Shown here piece after piece: positions 12,690-24,490 of a stretch of DNA of 64,000 nucleotides. The translations under genes were made by a program, and so were the position numbers. The notes under the pieces were generated by a model, which saw nothing but the letters and a program-made list of their open reading frames with translations, did not search any database and was not told the DNA's origin. The stretch is from positions 62,127,430-62,191,429 of the forward strand of contig ML679961.1 in the NCBI GenBank assembly GCA_007922225.1. The letters are read 5' to 3'. Within the stretch, counting starts at the first letter, position 1. Every line of letters starts with the position of its first letter. Origin of the DNA: Emydura subglobosa. Lineage: Eukaryota > Chordata > Testudines > Chelidae.

Positions 12690-13360
12690 TCAAGATGTTG
12701 AGAACAAAATTAATCAAGAAACCAAAGGACATGAAGAAAAGAAATTCTTGAATGACCAATGGTAAGAGCCTGGAAAACAAATAAGAAGAATTGGAATTGC
12801 TCATTTATGAGCATAAATTTGATGTAGTTGGTATTACCGAAACCTAGTGGGATGATTCGCACTATTAGAATGTTAAAATCAATGGTTATAACCTATTTGG
12901 GAAGGCCTGAATGGGCAAAAAGGGAGAGGGGAAATCACACTTTATGTCTAAACCTGTCACAGACACTGAGAAGAAAACGATCTTGAATGCTTATAGATCA
13001 ATGGCCTAACAGATAAAGCACAAAAGGAGGTGCAAGTTGGTGCTTGCTACAGATCACCAAATCACACTAGGGAACATGATGACTACCTCCTTACACACCT
13101 GTCTATAATGTGTAGAGGGGGAAAATTGTGATCATGGGGGATTTCAATTTGAGTGATCTATGCAAGAGTTCTCAGGTTGCCAGTACTCAAACATCCTTAG
13201 AATTTGTAAACATTATAGATGACAATATCCAAAAACAAAAAGTGTTGCAGCCAATGCAAGGGAATTCTATATTAGACCTTGTCCTAACAGATAAAGAACC
13301 AATAGTTCATGGCAGTTTAGGTACAAGTGAACATGTTTTGATAACATTTATCATGTGCAA
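12690..13360 (+). mobile_element. CR1 LINE, endonuclease portion (5' segment of split copy)
   Basis: The broken plus-strand frame contains apurinic-endonuclease-like CR1 landmarks: FDVVGITET followed by a stop in place of the usual W, then MGDFNLSDL and SILDLVLTDKEPIVHGSLGTSEH. The frame at 13128-13360 is part of this dead domain. The CR1 stops at the LTR insertion at 13361 and resumes at 15524 in a matching reading, so 12690-13360 and 15524-17660 are one original insertion. Confidence 0.88.
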
Positions 13361-13689
13361 TGTGACAGGGTCAGACCAGATGGCTACCGGAGACCACTAC
13401 TATTTGGTTCTGGGACGTGGGCGGGCTTCTGCCTGCCCACTGCTAAAGGCCCCTCCCCCAGCCTAAGGGGAGGAGCCACTGGGCCCAGGACTAATTATGG
13501 GGGACAACAAATGAAAAAAACCAGGAATGGGCGTGGAGGTCAAAGGGTCAAATGAAGGGAAACGGAAGGGGACACTGAGCAGAGAACCCTGAACAGCGCT
13601 CACTGCTCCCTGAAGGTGTGTAGGGAGCCAGTGGACACTGCCCGGAGGAATTCTGCCAGGATGCGTGAATGGATGGAGGAACAGAAATA

Positions 13690-14230
13690 GGCCCCACTGT
13701 CGCAGGGCATCCCCTCAGCCAACCTCCTCTCCTGGTGTCAATAGATGGCCACTTTGGCCAGTGCTAGGCGGAGGTTGACCAGGAGGTTCCGTGACTTCAT
13801 GGGGCCACGGATGGTGCGCATGTAAAGGAACAGGTGTGGGGAAAAGTGTAGCCAGAACCTCATCAAGAGGTTCTGGAGGAGCCGGAACAGGGGCTGCAGC
13901 CCGGCACATTTGAGGTAAACATGTGGCAGGGTCTCCCTCACGCTACAGAAGGGGCAGTTGTCAGGGAGAGGGGTGAACTGTGCCAAGTACATGCCCGTGC
14001 TTACAGCTCCATAGAGGGGCCACCAGCTGATGTCCCCGGCGGGCTGTGGAGTCAGGGTGGAATAGATACTGGCCTACCGGGGTCCCTCATCCTCCACAGG
14101 TGGTAAAAGGTCCCACCCCTTGGTATCTGGGCAGGACACGAGGGCGAGGAAATGGAGGGTGTGGAGCACGAGCATGTACAGATGGTCCCTCAGCGCGGTT
14201 CGGAAGCAGACCAGCTGCAAGTCTAGAAGT
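13690..14230 (-). mobile_element. Tx1/L1-like LINE C-terminal fragment
   Basis: The minus strand, mainly 13738-13992, encodes a LINE ORF2 C-terminus. A zinc-knuckle-like CPFC ... HVYLKC pattern is followed by GLQPLFRLLQNLLMRFWLHF and LVNLRLALAKVAIY. This matches the end of Tx1-clade L1-like elements in fish, amphibians and reptiles as I know them. It lies inside the LTR element and has no intact reverse transcriptase. Confidence 0.65.
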
Positions 14231-14399
14231 CAACTCGGTGCGTGGGGAGAGGGTGGCCGGGGAGGGCTTCTTTCCTCCACACTGCTCCTCCATGCTACTC
14301 CCTCCTCTCCCCACAGCAATAGTACCTTCCCCCACAAGAGCAGAGATGGCACGGTCACTCAGTCCAAAGATGAACAAGCCCTCTCCACAGCTCCCGATG

Positions 14400-14735
14400 C
14401 AGTCCTGAGCGCTCCCCCAGAAGCAGCAGTGATGATGGTATTCCTCCTCTCCCTCATGGGCAGCAACACCACAGCAGCAGCAGGCTCCCAGGCAGCAGCA
14501 GTAGTAGTAGCAGCAAGCCAGCTGGTGAGGAAGGGCCCCCCACAGGTGGTAGCAGCAGCACTGGTGGGGCCATTCACTTCCCATAGAGAGGGAGGGAGGC
14601 AGGCCAGCAGAGCCCCCAAGCAGAGGCAGCAAGGGGTGCGGGGCGGTCTGGCCCCCCCACAAGCGTGTACTAGCTTGAGGGCCAATGGATCAGCCCCAGA
14701 AGGAGCAGCAAGTCCCTTTGCACCTGGTAGCTGAG
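14400..14735. repeat. CAG/GCA-rich low-complexity tract
   Basis: Imperfect CAG, GCA and AGT triplets recur (for example CAGCAGCAGCAGGCTCC and GTAGTAGTAGCAGCAAG). The tract is open in several frames on both strands, producing Ala/Ser/Gln-rich or Cys-rich translations of up to 204 residues that are compositional artefacts. Confidence 0.7.
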
Positions 14736-14746
14736 CAGGGGTTTCT

Positions 14747-14747
<1 letters not shown>

Positions 14748-14795
<48 letters not shown>

Positions 14796-14805
14796 NNNNN
14801 NNNNN
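14748..14805. repeat. (CA)n microsatellite and 10-base assembly gap
   Basis: About 24 CA units (14748-14795) end directly in ten Ns (14796-14805). The true repeat length and any sequence in the gap are unknown. Confidence 0.98.
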
Positions 14806-15523
14806 TATCAAGGCTCTGCCTAGGACTTGTTAAAAGCCTCCCCTCCAGAGAAAGGGTGTGACTGGAGTTGTGAGAATGAGGCGAGTTACATAGGGTGTGA
14901 GCAAGGAAGATGCTGTCAAGAGCCAGGAGGGTTTAGGAGAAGGTGCAGAACTCCAGCAGGAGAGAACCCTGCGGGTACAAAGACTGGGGGAGGGAAAAAC
15001 CCTGCCCAAAGAGGGCAAAGGACCTTTCCCAGGCCTGGAGACCTAAGGGAAGAGACCCTGCCATAAGGGAAAGATTAAACTGGACATTTGGTTTAGGCAC
15101 TACCATGCCCAGTGGGACTGTCAGAGGTCAAGAGCCTCCCCTGGCAAGGAGCAGGGTGCGGACATCAAGTCAAGGAGTACAAGGAAGTAACCCAGGGAAG
15201 CTAGCAGCTTTCCTGAAACCACAGCATATGGCTGCTACTTGTAGGGACCCTGGGTTGGGGTCCAGAATCGAGGGTGGGACTGGGCCCCTCCTACTCTCTA
15301 CTGGCCAATCACTGGAGAGGCAAGAGCCCCAACGAAGAGGCAAGGGCCTACAAGAACCAGAGACAGGACTGGGAGCCAGCAGAGAGCCATCTTAGAGAGG
15401 CTGTATTACCCTCCCCCACAACTAGAGGGTGGAAGAACACTAAAGGGTGAAGCAGTTCCCTGACCCACCGCTAGAAGGAAGCGCTGGACCCACCGAGGTA
15501 GAGGAAGAGCTTTGTCACAGCAA

Positions 15524-17660
15524 GCAGAATAAAGTCCAGAATAAAATACTTACTGCTTTAATAAAGCCAATATCACAAAGCAAAAACAATTATGGAAAGA
15601 AGAATTTACTGAGAAAACTGTGAATGATAATTGGGAATTATTTAAGAACACCTTACTCAATGCCCAAAAACCCCAAATCCCACAAATAAGGAAGAAGACT
15701 GTGCTGGTTAAAAAACCACCCCTGTTTAGAAGAAAAGCAAAGGCAATTGGAATAAACAAATAAATTGCAAATTTAAAAAAAAAATTAAAAAAAGAAAGAG
15801 GAAGCGGATAGTAATGAATACAAATCAGAAGTTAGGAATTGCAGAAAACTGATAATGGAACCCAAGGGACACGAGGAGAAATCTCTGGCCAGTAGCATCA
15901 AGGACAATAAGAAGGAGTTTTCTAAATATAATAAGAACAAAAATAGAATTGGTCCATTACTAGGTGGAAATGGTAGAATGATTGATGATAATTCAGAATA
16001 GGCAGAAATTTTCAATAAATATTTTTGTTCTATATCTGGGAAACAAACAGATGATGCAGTCTCATCGTATGGTGATAACACTCTTTCCATTTAACTAGTA
16101 TCTATGGAGGATGTTAAACAAATGCAACTGACATTAGACATTTTAAAATCAGCAGGTCCAGATAATTTGTATAGAAGAGTTTTTAAAAAACTACCTGAGG
16201 AGCTCACTGGACCATTAATGTTGATTTTCAATAAGTCTTGGAGCACTGGAAAAGTTCCAGAAGACTGGAAGAAGAAAATGTTGTGTTAATTTTTAAAAAT
16301 GATAAATGAGATGACCCAGGTAATTATAGACCTGTCAGTCTGACATCGATCTCGGGCAAGAAAATGGAGCACCTAATACAGGATTCGATTAATGAAGAAC
16401 TAAAGCAGGGTACTGTAATTAACGCAAATCAACATTGTTTTATGGAAAATAGTTCCTGCCTAACTTGATTTTTTTAGATAAAGGTAATACTGTTCCAATA
16501 TATATAGATTTCTGTCAGGCATTGACTTGGTAGCTCACAACATTTTGATTAAAAATCTAGACTGATATAAAAATAACATGGCACACATTAAATGGATTAA
16601 AAACTGGCTAACAGATAAGCCACAAAATACAACTCTAAATGGGAATCATCATCAAGCAGGTGTATTTCCAGTTGGGTCCTGCAGAGATCTGTTCTCAGTC
16701 CTGCACTTTTTAACATCTTTATCAATGACCTGGAAGATAACATAAAATCATCCCTCATAAAGTATGCAGATGACACAAAAGTTGGGGGCAATGGTAAATA
16801 AATGAAGAGGACAGGTCACTGATTCAGAGTGAGCTATATCTCTTGGTTACACTGGGAGCAAGCAAACAAGATTTGTTTTAATAAGGCTAAATGTAAATGT
16901 ATACATCAAGGTGCAAAGAATGTAGGCCATACTTACAGGATCAGGGACTCTATCGTGGAAAGCAGTGACTTTGAAAAAGATTAGGGGGCACTGGTGGATA
17001 ATCAGCTGAACATGAGCTCCCAGTGTGATGCTGGGGTCAAAAGTGCTAATGCAATCTTAGGATGCATATACAGGGGAAATCATGAGTCAGAGTAGAGAGG
17101 TTATTTTACCTCTGGATCTGGCACTGGTGTGACTGATGCTGGAAAACTCTGTCCTGTTCTGGTGCCCACAATTCAAGAAGGATGTTGATAAAGTGGTACA
17201 GAGATGAGCCATAAAAATGATTAAATGATTAGAAATCATGCCTTATGGTAATAGATTCAGTGAGCTCAATCTATTTAGCTTCACACAGAGAAGGTTCTGA
17301 GTGACTTGATTACAGTCTTACTCTATAAGTATCTTCATAGGGAGCAAATATTTAATAATAGGTTCTTCAATTTAGCAGAGAAAGGCATAACATGATCCAA
17401 AGACTGGAGGTTGAAGCTAGACAAATTTAGTCTGGAAATGAGGCATACATTTTGAACTATGAGAGTAATCAACCCCTGGAACAATTTACCATGGGTGGTG
17501 GTGGATTCTCCATCACTTATAGTTTTTAAATCAAGATTGGATGTTTTTCTAAAAGCTATACTCTAAGAACTTATTTTGGGGAAGCTCTGTGGCTGTGTTA
17601 TACAAAGATGACACCAGATAATGATAGTAGTCCTTTCTGGCATTAGTATCTATTAATCTA
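15524..17660 (+). mobile_element. CR1 LINE, reverse transcriptase portion (3' segment of split copy)
   Basis: Continues the CR1 interrupted at 13361. Recognisable pieces include SAGPDNLYRRVFKKLPEEL, GPLMLIFNKSW, VPEDWKK, then around 16700 a Pro-Ala-Leu-Phe-Asn-Ile-Phe-Ile-Asn-Asp segment and YADDTKVGG, the metal-binding YADD core of the palm. The thumb and 3' tail run to about 17660. Many stops and frameshifts make it inactive. It shares its subfamily with 21575-22500. Confidence 0.88.
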
Positions 17661-20227
17661 TTTGGAAGCTAGGATCCAAATCTGAGCTTTGTGACTCAGT
17701 CTCGTTCTAATTCCATGCTTGTTGTCCTTGTTGACTATCACACAAATTCATGCCGCTGGTATTATCAACAGATACTGTCCATTTACAACTGAATAAGCAG
17801 TAAGACGCTACACTACCTGCCTTTGGATCAAATATCTTTTCACTTTAGATGAAAACCAGGAGCCTTTTCAGATAGGAGTTCCAAAATTCTGATAACTTGA
17901 AAAGCTAAAAGAAAAAATTTATGATCTACAATGTATAACCCTAAGGCTGGATTAAGGCCTAGGCACATCTCCAGTTGGGGGCCAGAGCCCTGACCCAATG
18001 CTGTGGCGATTCCACTATGCTGTGACCACACCATGTATACTGTGGTCCAACCGCTCTTTGAGGTGGCAGCTGTAGAAGCCGCTCATAAAAAAGCCATCAA
18101 ATGGGCATATGGAGACCAAGCCACCATCACTCCTCTTTGGCAGGGCTGGATCTCCCCCTCCATGGACCACCACTTTCCTCAGGTAAGCTGGGAGTCTCGT
18201 CTGCCAACCCCATAAGCTATGATGGGGTGACTGCAGCAAAGGCCCTATCAAAACCAGAATCTTTTTCTAGGGTAGTCATCTGACAAAGACAATCTGCCAT
18301 GTGAACCACATCAAGATTCCTCCCATGCTTATTCTTAAATATCAGTCCTATAAACACGGGATGGCTAACGATATTGCTAGGAGCCCCGTAGAGACTTACC
18401 TATAGATTTCACTTCACTTAATTGTGAATCATTTGTACTGTGTAATCATGAGTCATCATCCTAATCCATCCTATATTTAACTTCTGTAGTAATATATTTT
18501 GTGCTTTAGGAAAACACATCTTAAGGTAACTGCTTAATGCCTTGTGTCATTCTATATGTTGTCAAAACATAGATCATAATTTGCTAGTTCTCAGGGGACA
18601 GCCTGTGTAGAATATGGAGAAAATGCTTTATGTTTGTTTTCCAAACTAAGTGCTCTTAAGAATGCAGAAATAGTATTCAGAGACTGCTCTATTTTCAAGA
18701 AACATTCACTGAGTTGCTGAATGGATACAATAATCAGGCCAAATAAGAACAAAACTAATGCTGGGACAGGAGTTTTTTAAAAAGCTGTAGCTTTTGGCTA
18801 GTGCAACCAAATGGCAGAGGCTGAGGACACAGGCAGCAAGCAGTATACCAACATCCCCAGAATAGGACAGACTGGTAAAACACCTTCTTGGAACTAAATA
18901 TGGCAATAATGGACAAGCCACAAGCTTGAATGACCTTGTTGGAGGAGAAGTCTCAAGCCTTCAATTCAAAGATCAATGCACTCGACAGGTAGGTTGATGA
19001 AACAGAACAATAGATTCAGCACAGAGAAGATGAGGTACTAAAACACACCAGGGGAATAAGAAAATCCTTCATACAGAAAATGTTAATGAAATGCAATTTA
19101 CTTTTGAAAAGAAAAGTCAAGACCTTGGAGAATTGAATCCATTCCCATAAAATGCAGTTAATGGGCATACAGGGAAGGAAATTATATTTATTATTTCTTG
19201 TTATTTATTATAAATGAACTATTTACTATCTATACACACACATTTATGTCATTATTATTATTTCTTCTTCTTCTTTAAATGATTTGTTTATAGGAAACTT
19301 TTTATGTTGAAGCTGAATGTTTAAAAGGATCCTTTCAAACAGAAAAATGTTACCATATTCTGATGTGCAAACAAATGGGATTACTTGCATGCTTAAAATT
19401 AAGCATGTGCTTAAGTGCTTTGCTGGATCAAAGCCAGAGTGCTCAGCAACTTGAAGGAATGAACTGCCAAGGCAGGAAATATCCTCATTTATTTTAGTAG
19501 GAATTGAGTATGCATAGGACTGCAGTATTGGTGGTTGTTTTCTGCATAGTAGTATAAGGAGTGTGCACAGCAAGTAGTGCTTGGTCCTGATGTCTGGGTT
19601 ATATAATCTAGATTGATTCACTATGCAGAAAATCCCTGCTGACCATGCCTTTGGCAGTGATGATGAAAGAGAGAAAGCTCTCTTCTTTTTCTGCAATGGT
19701 ACAGTCCTGTAGGAAATCTTTGTATTGTTAGCAGACGGATTCAAAATGAGTTTTGCATGACCAGTGCAATTGTCTTCTGCCTATGCACTTCATCTGACCT
19801 TGTATAGGGGTGACCCTGTGGGTACACTCTCAGTCAGCATGCAAGACAGTAATTTAGGGACAACGTATTGATGACTGATCTACCAACTCAAGGACACTGC
19901 TTAATGGCCTTGTAGTTGGGTAGTTATCTCAGGCAGACTGAAAAAAAGATGGAGCCAGGAATGAATCTGCTGACGCTGCTACCAAAGATGATAAACAGTA
20001 CCAACTGTGTTGGTGATTTTTGGGGATGTGGATTCTTAGGCTGAGAAACCCAAATAATTTCACATAAGATTCCTAAAAGCCATCAGATATATTTTTGCAT
20101 TGATCAAGCACTCTTCCTTATGCATATGCTTCTGTAGTATAGCATAACACAGGGATGATAATTGTGCAACTGTTGTAATTAGGTAGTTTTTCTATGTGAA
20201 ACTGCTAATTCTGTATTCAGAAACACA
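17661..20227. other. Unassigned spacer
   Basis: No gene recognised. A short palindromic repeat piece (19375-19445, containing AAGCATGTGCTTAAGTGCTT) resembles the one at 40122-40232. The minus-strand frame at 19244-19744 lacks domain or splice support. Confidence 0.45.
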
Positions 20228-20460
20228 GTAATAAGTTCCAGAGGGGTAGCCGTGTTAGTCTGTATACAGCAAAAACAACGAGAGTCCTGTAGCCCTTTAA
20301 AGACTAACAAATTTAATTTCTGCAGGCATAAGCATTCATGGGCTATAACCCACTTCGTCAGATATAAGGAATAGAAATCAGAGAGGAGGTATATATATAC
20401 ATCTAAGGGTAAGGAACAACAATGGGGAAGTTAGGTATGAGCAAAGTCCATTCAGTTAGA
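20228..20460 (-). mobile_element. Penelope-like element 3' end, inverted
   Basis: The sequence starting AGAGGGGTAGCCGTGTTAGT, then CAACGAGAGTCCTGTAGC and ATAACCCACTTCGTCAGAT, is the reverse complement of the 3' terminus of reptilian Penelope-like retroelements as I recall it (phrases GAAGTGGGTTATAGCCCA and GACTAACACGGCTACCCCTC). It abuts a forward-oriented coding piece of the same class at 20461. Confidence 0.75.
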
Positions 20461-20640
20461 GTAGTCGGAGAGCATTTCAATCTCCCAGGACACTCTGTAG
20501 CTGACTTGAAAGTTGCTATACTTCTACAAAAAAAACTTCAAAAACAGACTTGAAAGAGAAACTGCAGAACTGGAACTCATCTGCAAACTCGACACAATTA
20601 AACTGGATTTAAATAGGGACTTGGAATGGTTATCTCATTA
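20461..20640 (+). pseudogene. Penelope-like ORF C-terminus (GIY-YIG end), frameshifted
   Basis: The plus strand encodes EHFNLPGHSVADLKVAIL in one frame, then KNFKNRLERETAELELICK and IKLDLNRDLEWLSHYK in the next. The break falls in a run of eight As near 20529. The HFN-x-PGHS-x-x-D phrase is typical of the C-terminal end of Penelope GIY-YIG endonuclease proteins. Only the tail remains. Orientation is opposite to the adjoining 3' terminus. Confidence 0.72.
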
Positions 20641-21574
20641 CAAGAAGTAATTGTCACTGTTCACACATTCTCAAGCATACAATGTCATGTGACCACACAC
20701 TCCCCAATATTACTAACCAAAAGTGTGTCCCTGATTGGTTCTGTCTGTCCTGCAAGTCTCAGGTACACAGGTGGTGCACATGGAGACGTGTTGCAGGCCT
20801 GTAAGGAGATGCTGTTAGAAACATATTTTCTTATACCAGTAACTGGCAGCACCAGCTTTGATGATCCAGGCAGATGAAAGGCCTTGTGTAGATGCAAAGT
20901 GACTTAATGGTGCAAAGTTAACCCTAACTAGCTGTCTAACTATAATACAAGGTACTCACACAAGCTCCTTTTCTGACTGAGCCATCAGGCAATTGTGCAG
21001 GCAAGCAGGTCCCCCCTGTGGATTGCTGGAGAGGGACTAACCATCTGCTCCCTTCTGGAGTGGTGCTGACAGTCTTTAAAGACTGGGACCCATAGGTTCA
21101 GATGCAAATAGGTCCAGTCTCTGGATCCAAAGGTCAGGATCCAGTGTGGACTGGCTGCAGAGCAAGCAGGCTGCAGGTGGTGGCAGGAGAGACGGGCTGT
21201 CTCCTGCTGTTGTTGGCGGCAGGTGGCAGGAGGAGTGAGTGGATTGTCCCCTCCTGAAGCTCTTTTGTAGGCTGGGAGTTAACAGCAGGCCAGTGGCTGG
21301 GAATAGAAGTGCAGTGCTGGCAGGCTGCAGGGAAGACCTCCTCTCCTCGGCTGGTTGCTCCCATGTGGTGGGGAAGCTGGGCTATTCGTAGCTTCCCAGC
21401 TGCTTTCCTGGGGATGCAGGTTTCTTCACAGGGTCGGAGGTTACTTGCCCTTAGCCTGGCTGCCTTCTGCCTAGCAGCTGGTGACTGCTGTTCTCTCCCC
21501 TTCCCCCACTCGCCAGCACATTCCTAACGTCCCCTTAGCCTTCAGCTACATGCTCAAACTGCCTTTGTGACAAA
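20641..21574. other. Unassigned spacer with GC-rich block
   Basis: From 21120 to 21540 the DNA is GC-rich with GGCTGCAGG and GGTGGCAGG phrases and is open in opposite frames (21134-21364 minus, 21309-21527 plus). An LTR or other repeat is possible, but I cannot identify it. Confidence 0.4.
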
Positions 21575-22500
21575 CTTCATGTTTCCACAGTGTCCTACAT
21601 GGATTAGTTCTTGGCCCTATGCTATTTAACATTTTTATCAGTGACTTGGACGAACCCATAAAATCATCTCTGATAAAGTCTGTGGAAGATGCACAAGTTG
21701 GGGGAGTGGTAAATAATGAAAAGGACGGGTTACTGATTCAGAGAGATCTCTATTGCTTGGTATACTGAGCTCAAACAAACACTATTTGTTTTAATATGGC
21801 TAAATGTAATTGCATACATCAGTATGCAAAAAATGTAGGCCATATTTACAGCATGGGGGACTCTATTCTGGGAAGCAGTGAATCTCAAAAAGATCAGGGG
21901 TTGGTGCTAATGAATCAGCGGAACATGAGCTCCCATTGCGATGATATGGTCAAAAGAGCTAATGCGATCCTGGGATCCATAAACAGGGGGAATGTCAAGT
22001 AGCAATAGAGAGGTTATTTTACCTCTATATTTGGCACTATGTTGATAATTTGGAGAGTGTCCAGAAAAGAGCTGTGAGAAAAGGTTAGAAAACATGCCTT
22101 ATGGTGATAGCCTTCTCTTTGTGAAACTAAGTAGATTGAGCTCCTTGAGTCTAAGGGGTGACTTGATTACAGTCCATAAATATTAACATGGGGAATAAAT
22201 ATTTAATAATCTATCAGAAAATGATATAACCCGATCCAATGGCTGGAAGTTGAAGCTAGGGGAAATTGGATTGGAAATAAGGTGTACATTTTTAACAGTG
22301 AGAGTAATTAGCCATTAGAACAATTTACTAAGAATCATGGTGGATTCTCCATCCCTGACAGTTTTTAAACCAAGACCGGATGTTTTTTTCTCAAAGGTGT
22401 GCTCTAGGAATTATTTTGGTGAAATTCCATAACCTGTGTTTATATAGGTTAGACTAGATGAGCACAGTGGTTCCTATCAGCCTTGAATTCTATGAATCTC
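21575..22500 (+). mobile_element. CR1 LINE 3' fragment
   Basis: Contains GPMLFNIFISDLDEP, then VEDAQVGG in place of the catalytic YADD region, MAKCNCIHQYAKNVGHIYS, MSSHCDDMVKRANAILGSI and a degraded CR1 3' tail. It aligns by eye with 16680-17650 including flanking phrases, so both come from one subfamily. Dead copy. Confidence 0.85.
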
Positions 22501-23137
22501 CTCTAATACCCACACTTCCCAACATAAATCTAATATGATGGTGAAAGCTCCTTTCATAGCTGGGGTATACATTATTATATCAGAGAGCATTCATACACCA
22601 ACACCCACCCCACTCCTATCATCACTGTTTCTAGAAGTCCAATTTCCCACTAACTCCTCAGCATGTTTGAAACAGGCAAAGGAAAGCAACATGTTAAAAT
22701 GATTTCACTATTTAATTTATTTCAATGAATCCTTCCCTGAAGAGGCCCTAATGAGAATGACCTTTAGTTGCCAATTAGGCTCATTGAAATGGCATGATCG
22801 TATTTAAATAATGTTTTCTTCTTTATATAATAATCCAAATAAGGTCCTTGCCATTAAGCAGGTTTGAAGAGAAATTTGCTACCTAATTGTTCCCTATGTG
22901 AAGGCCAATCTAGAGTTCTATCACCCTCCCACACTGTGAAAACCAGCGGTTGGCAATGCCAAACAAAGTCCAAATAGATGTTGGGTTTTATTAAATTGTA
23001 ATCATGTTTATTCTATTACAAATATACATTGTTAACAATGTTTTCAAGCGATGTAGGTATTGAAAAGAGCTTTCATACATAAGGAAGTACAACCAGAATT
23101 CACAAATATTGTCTGAAAATTCTTATTACTTTAAAAA
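22501..23137. other. Unassigned AT-rich spacer
   Basis: Nothing recognised. Confidence 0.5.
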
Positions 23138-23249
23138 CAACAGGAGTCCTGTGGCACTTTAAAGACTAACAAATTTAATTTCTGCAGGCATAAGCTTTTG
23201 TGGGCTGTAACCCACTTTGTCAGATGTAAGGAATAGAAATCAGAGAGGC

Positions 23250-23286
<37 letters not shown>

Positions 23287-23380
23287 TTCTAAGGGTAAGG
23301 AATAACAATGGGGAAGTTAGGTATGAGCAAAGTCCATTCAGTTAGCGTAGTTGAGGCCATACCCTTGGGTAATTAAAAAG
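23138..23380 (-). mobile_element. Penelope-like element 3' end with (TA)n
   Basis: The same family as 20228-20460: CAACAGGAGTCCTGTGGCAC, GACTAACAAATTTAATTTCT, CATAAGCTTTTGTGGGCTGT and ACCCACTTTGTCAGATGTAA. A (TA)n run (about 23251-23282) has expanded at the position of the short TATATA in the other copy. It has no coding sequence. Confidence 0.8.
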
Positions 23381-24289
23381 TATTATTAATCTCGCTAATC
23401 ATTTAATATTCTTATTGACTGCATATCTCAATTTAATGAAACCCTTATAAAAAGTTTCTAGCTATTGCTTTTAACTTTCTTGTTTGTGTGAGTTTGAATT
23501 ATTGTGAGTTCAAGTGTCGTCTCTTTGGAAGCACTGCAAACCGGCTTATTGAAAGTCTTGGGATGAAGCAAGGCTAAATAATTGAACCTTGTATTACTTC
23601 ACCAGCTAAACAGGGCAGGATGACAACACCCGCCTGCTTGCATGGGCCATTGGCAAAACATATTATCCCCACACTGACTAACTTTTACTCAAACTCCATA
23701 AAGCATGCTTTCAATATAATTGCATTATTTCTTAAATATTACCCATACATACGTCTCGCCATGATTATGAAACTTGACAAATTACAAGCTTTCTGTACAT
23801 ACTTCACTTGTTACTGTTTATGGATCAACATCCTGCAAGGATATTTAATGTAGCGAGTTTGTCAGATATGAGGTCAGAGTTGTTTGCCAAGAACAGGGGA
23901 CCCTTTGCCACTAAGCCTCTGTGTCACACCATATTGACAAATGGGTTCCTTACCACTGATCATGCATTGAGTCTGGTGTCTGTCTTTGTGTTCCTCTGAT
24001 GGGTGTTTCCCATTGCTACTAAGTGGGTACATCATGGTTTGGTAGCAGTTTTGATGTCATTTGTTTGTGTGGTCGCTCCTGTCCTGTGCTTTCTGCTGTT
24101 CTGGAGGGAAGAGTAAGGGAAAAAGGCTGCAGAGACCAGTGAGTGACCTTTTAGTTCCCTCTGCAGGTTGCAATTGATTATTGCAGCTAAGGAAGTGTCT
24201 TTCCCTTTGCTGCTGTGGAAGGAAGGAGAATTTCATGAGTTTTGGCTCAGTTTGATTTTTTACTACAACAGAGCTAGCGATGGACAAAA
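23381..24289. other. Unassigned spacer
   Basis: No gene or clear transposon seen. Confidence 0.5.
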
Positions 24290-24490
24290 AAAATCCCAAT
24301 TTTTCACAGAATTTTCAAAATATTAATTTGCTCAAAAACTGGAAAAAAAAATTTTTTTTTCAGTTTTTAAAAAACATTTTCAGTAAAATTTTCCAGTTCT
24401 TCATTAGAAACATGAAACACTTCTACTAAAATGAAAATGTATGAAACCATTTATTTTTTGTCAAATAGCCATTTTTCATCAAAAATATAT
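24290..24490. repeat. AT-rich self-complementary repeat
   Basis: A- and T-runs alternate with GAAAATTTTCC-like words on both strands (CAGAATTTTCAAAATATT, GTAAAATTTTCCAGTTC). It looks like an AT-rich palindromic MITE fragment. Family not determined. Confidence 0.4.

Larger units (their letters stand above)
13361..15519. mobile_element. LTR element inserted in CR1, 4-bp target duplication
   Basis: Termini are TGTGACAGGGTC at the left and GCTTTGTCACA at the right, giving TGTGACA...TGTCACA inverted ends of TG...CA type. GCAA directly flanks both sides (13357-13360 and 15520-15523). Removing the element and one GCAA restores a continuous CR1. The outer parts (about 13361-13680 and 14810-15519) resemble a Ty3/Gypsy-type turtle LTR as I recall it. 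The middle carries a foreign LINE fragment, triplet-rich DNA, a microsatellite and a sequencing gap. Probably a solo LTR with a secondary insertion. Confidence 0.78.

Noticed and set aside
14120..14734. Longest plus-strand open frame in the window (204 codons), with a 191-codon frame opposite
   Set aside because: Both lie in CAG/GCA-rich low-complexity DNA inside an LTR element, are open on both strands at once, and show no domain.
19244..19744. 166-codon minus-strand frame
   Set aside because: No recognised domain, no splice context, and mixed Ser/Leu/Lys composition as in random AT-rich sequence.
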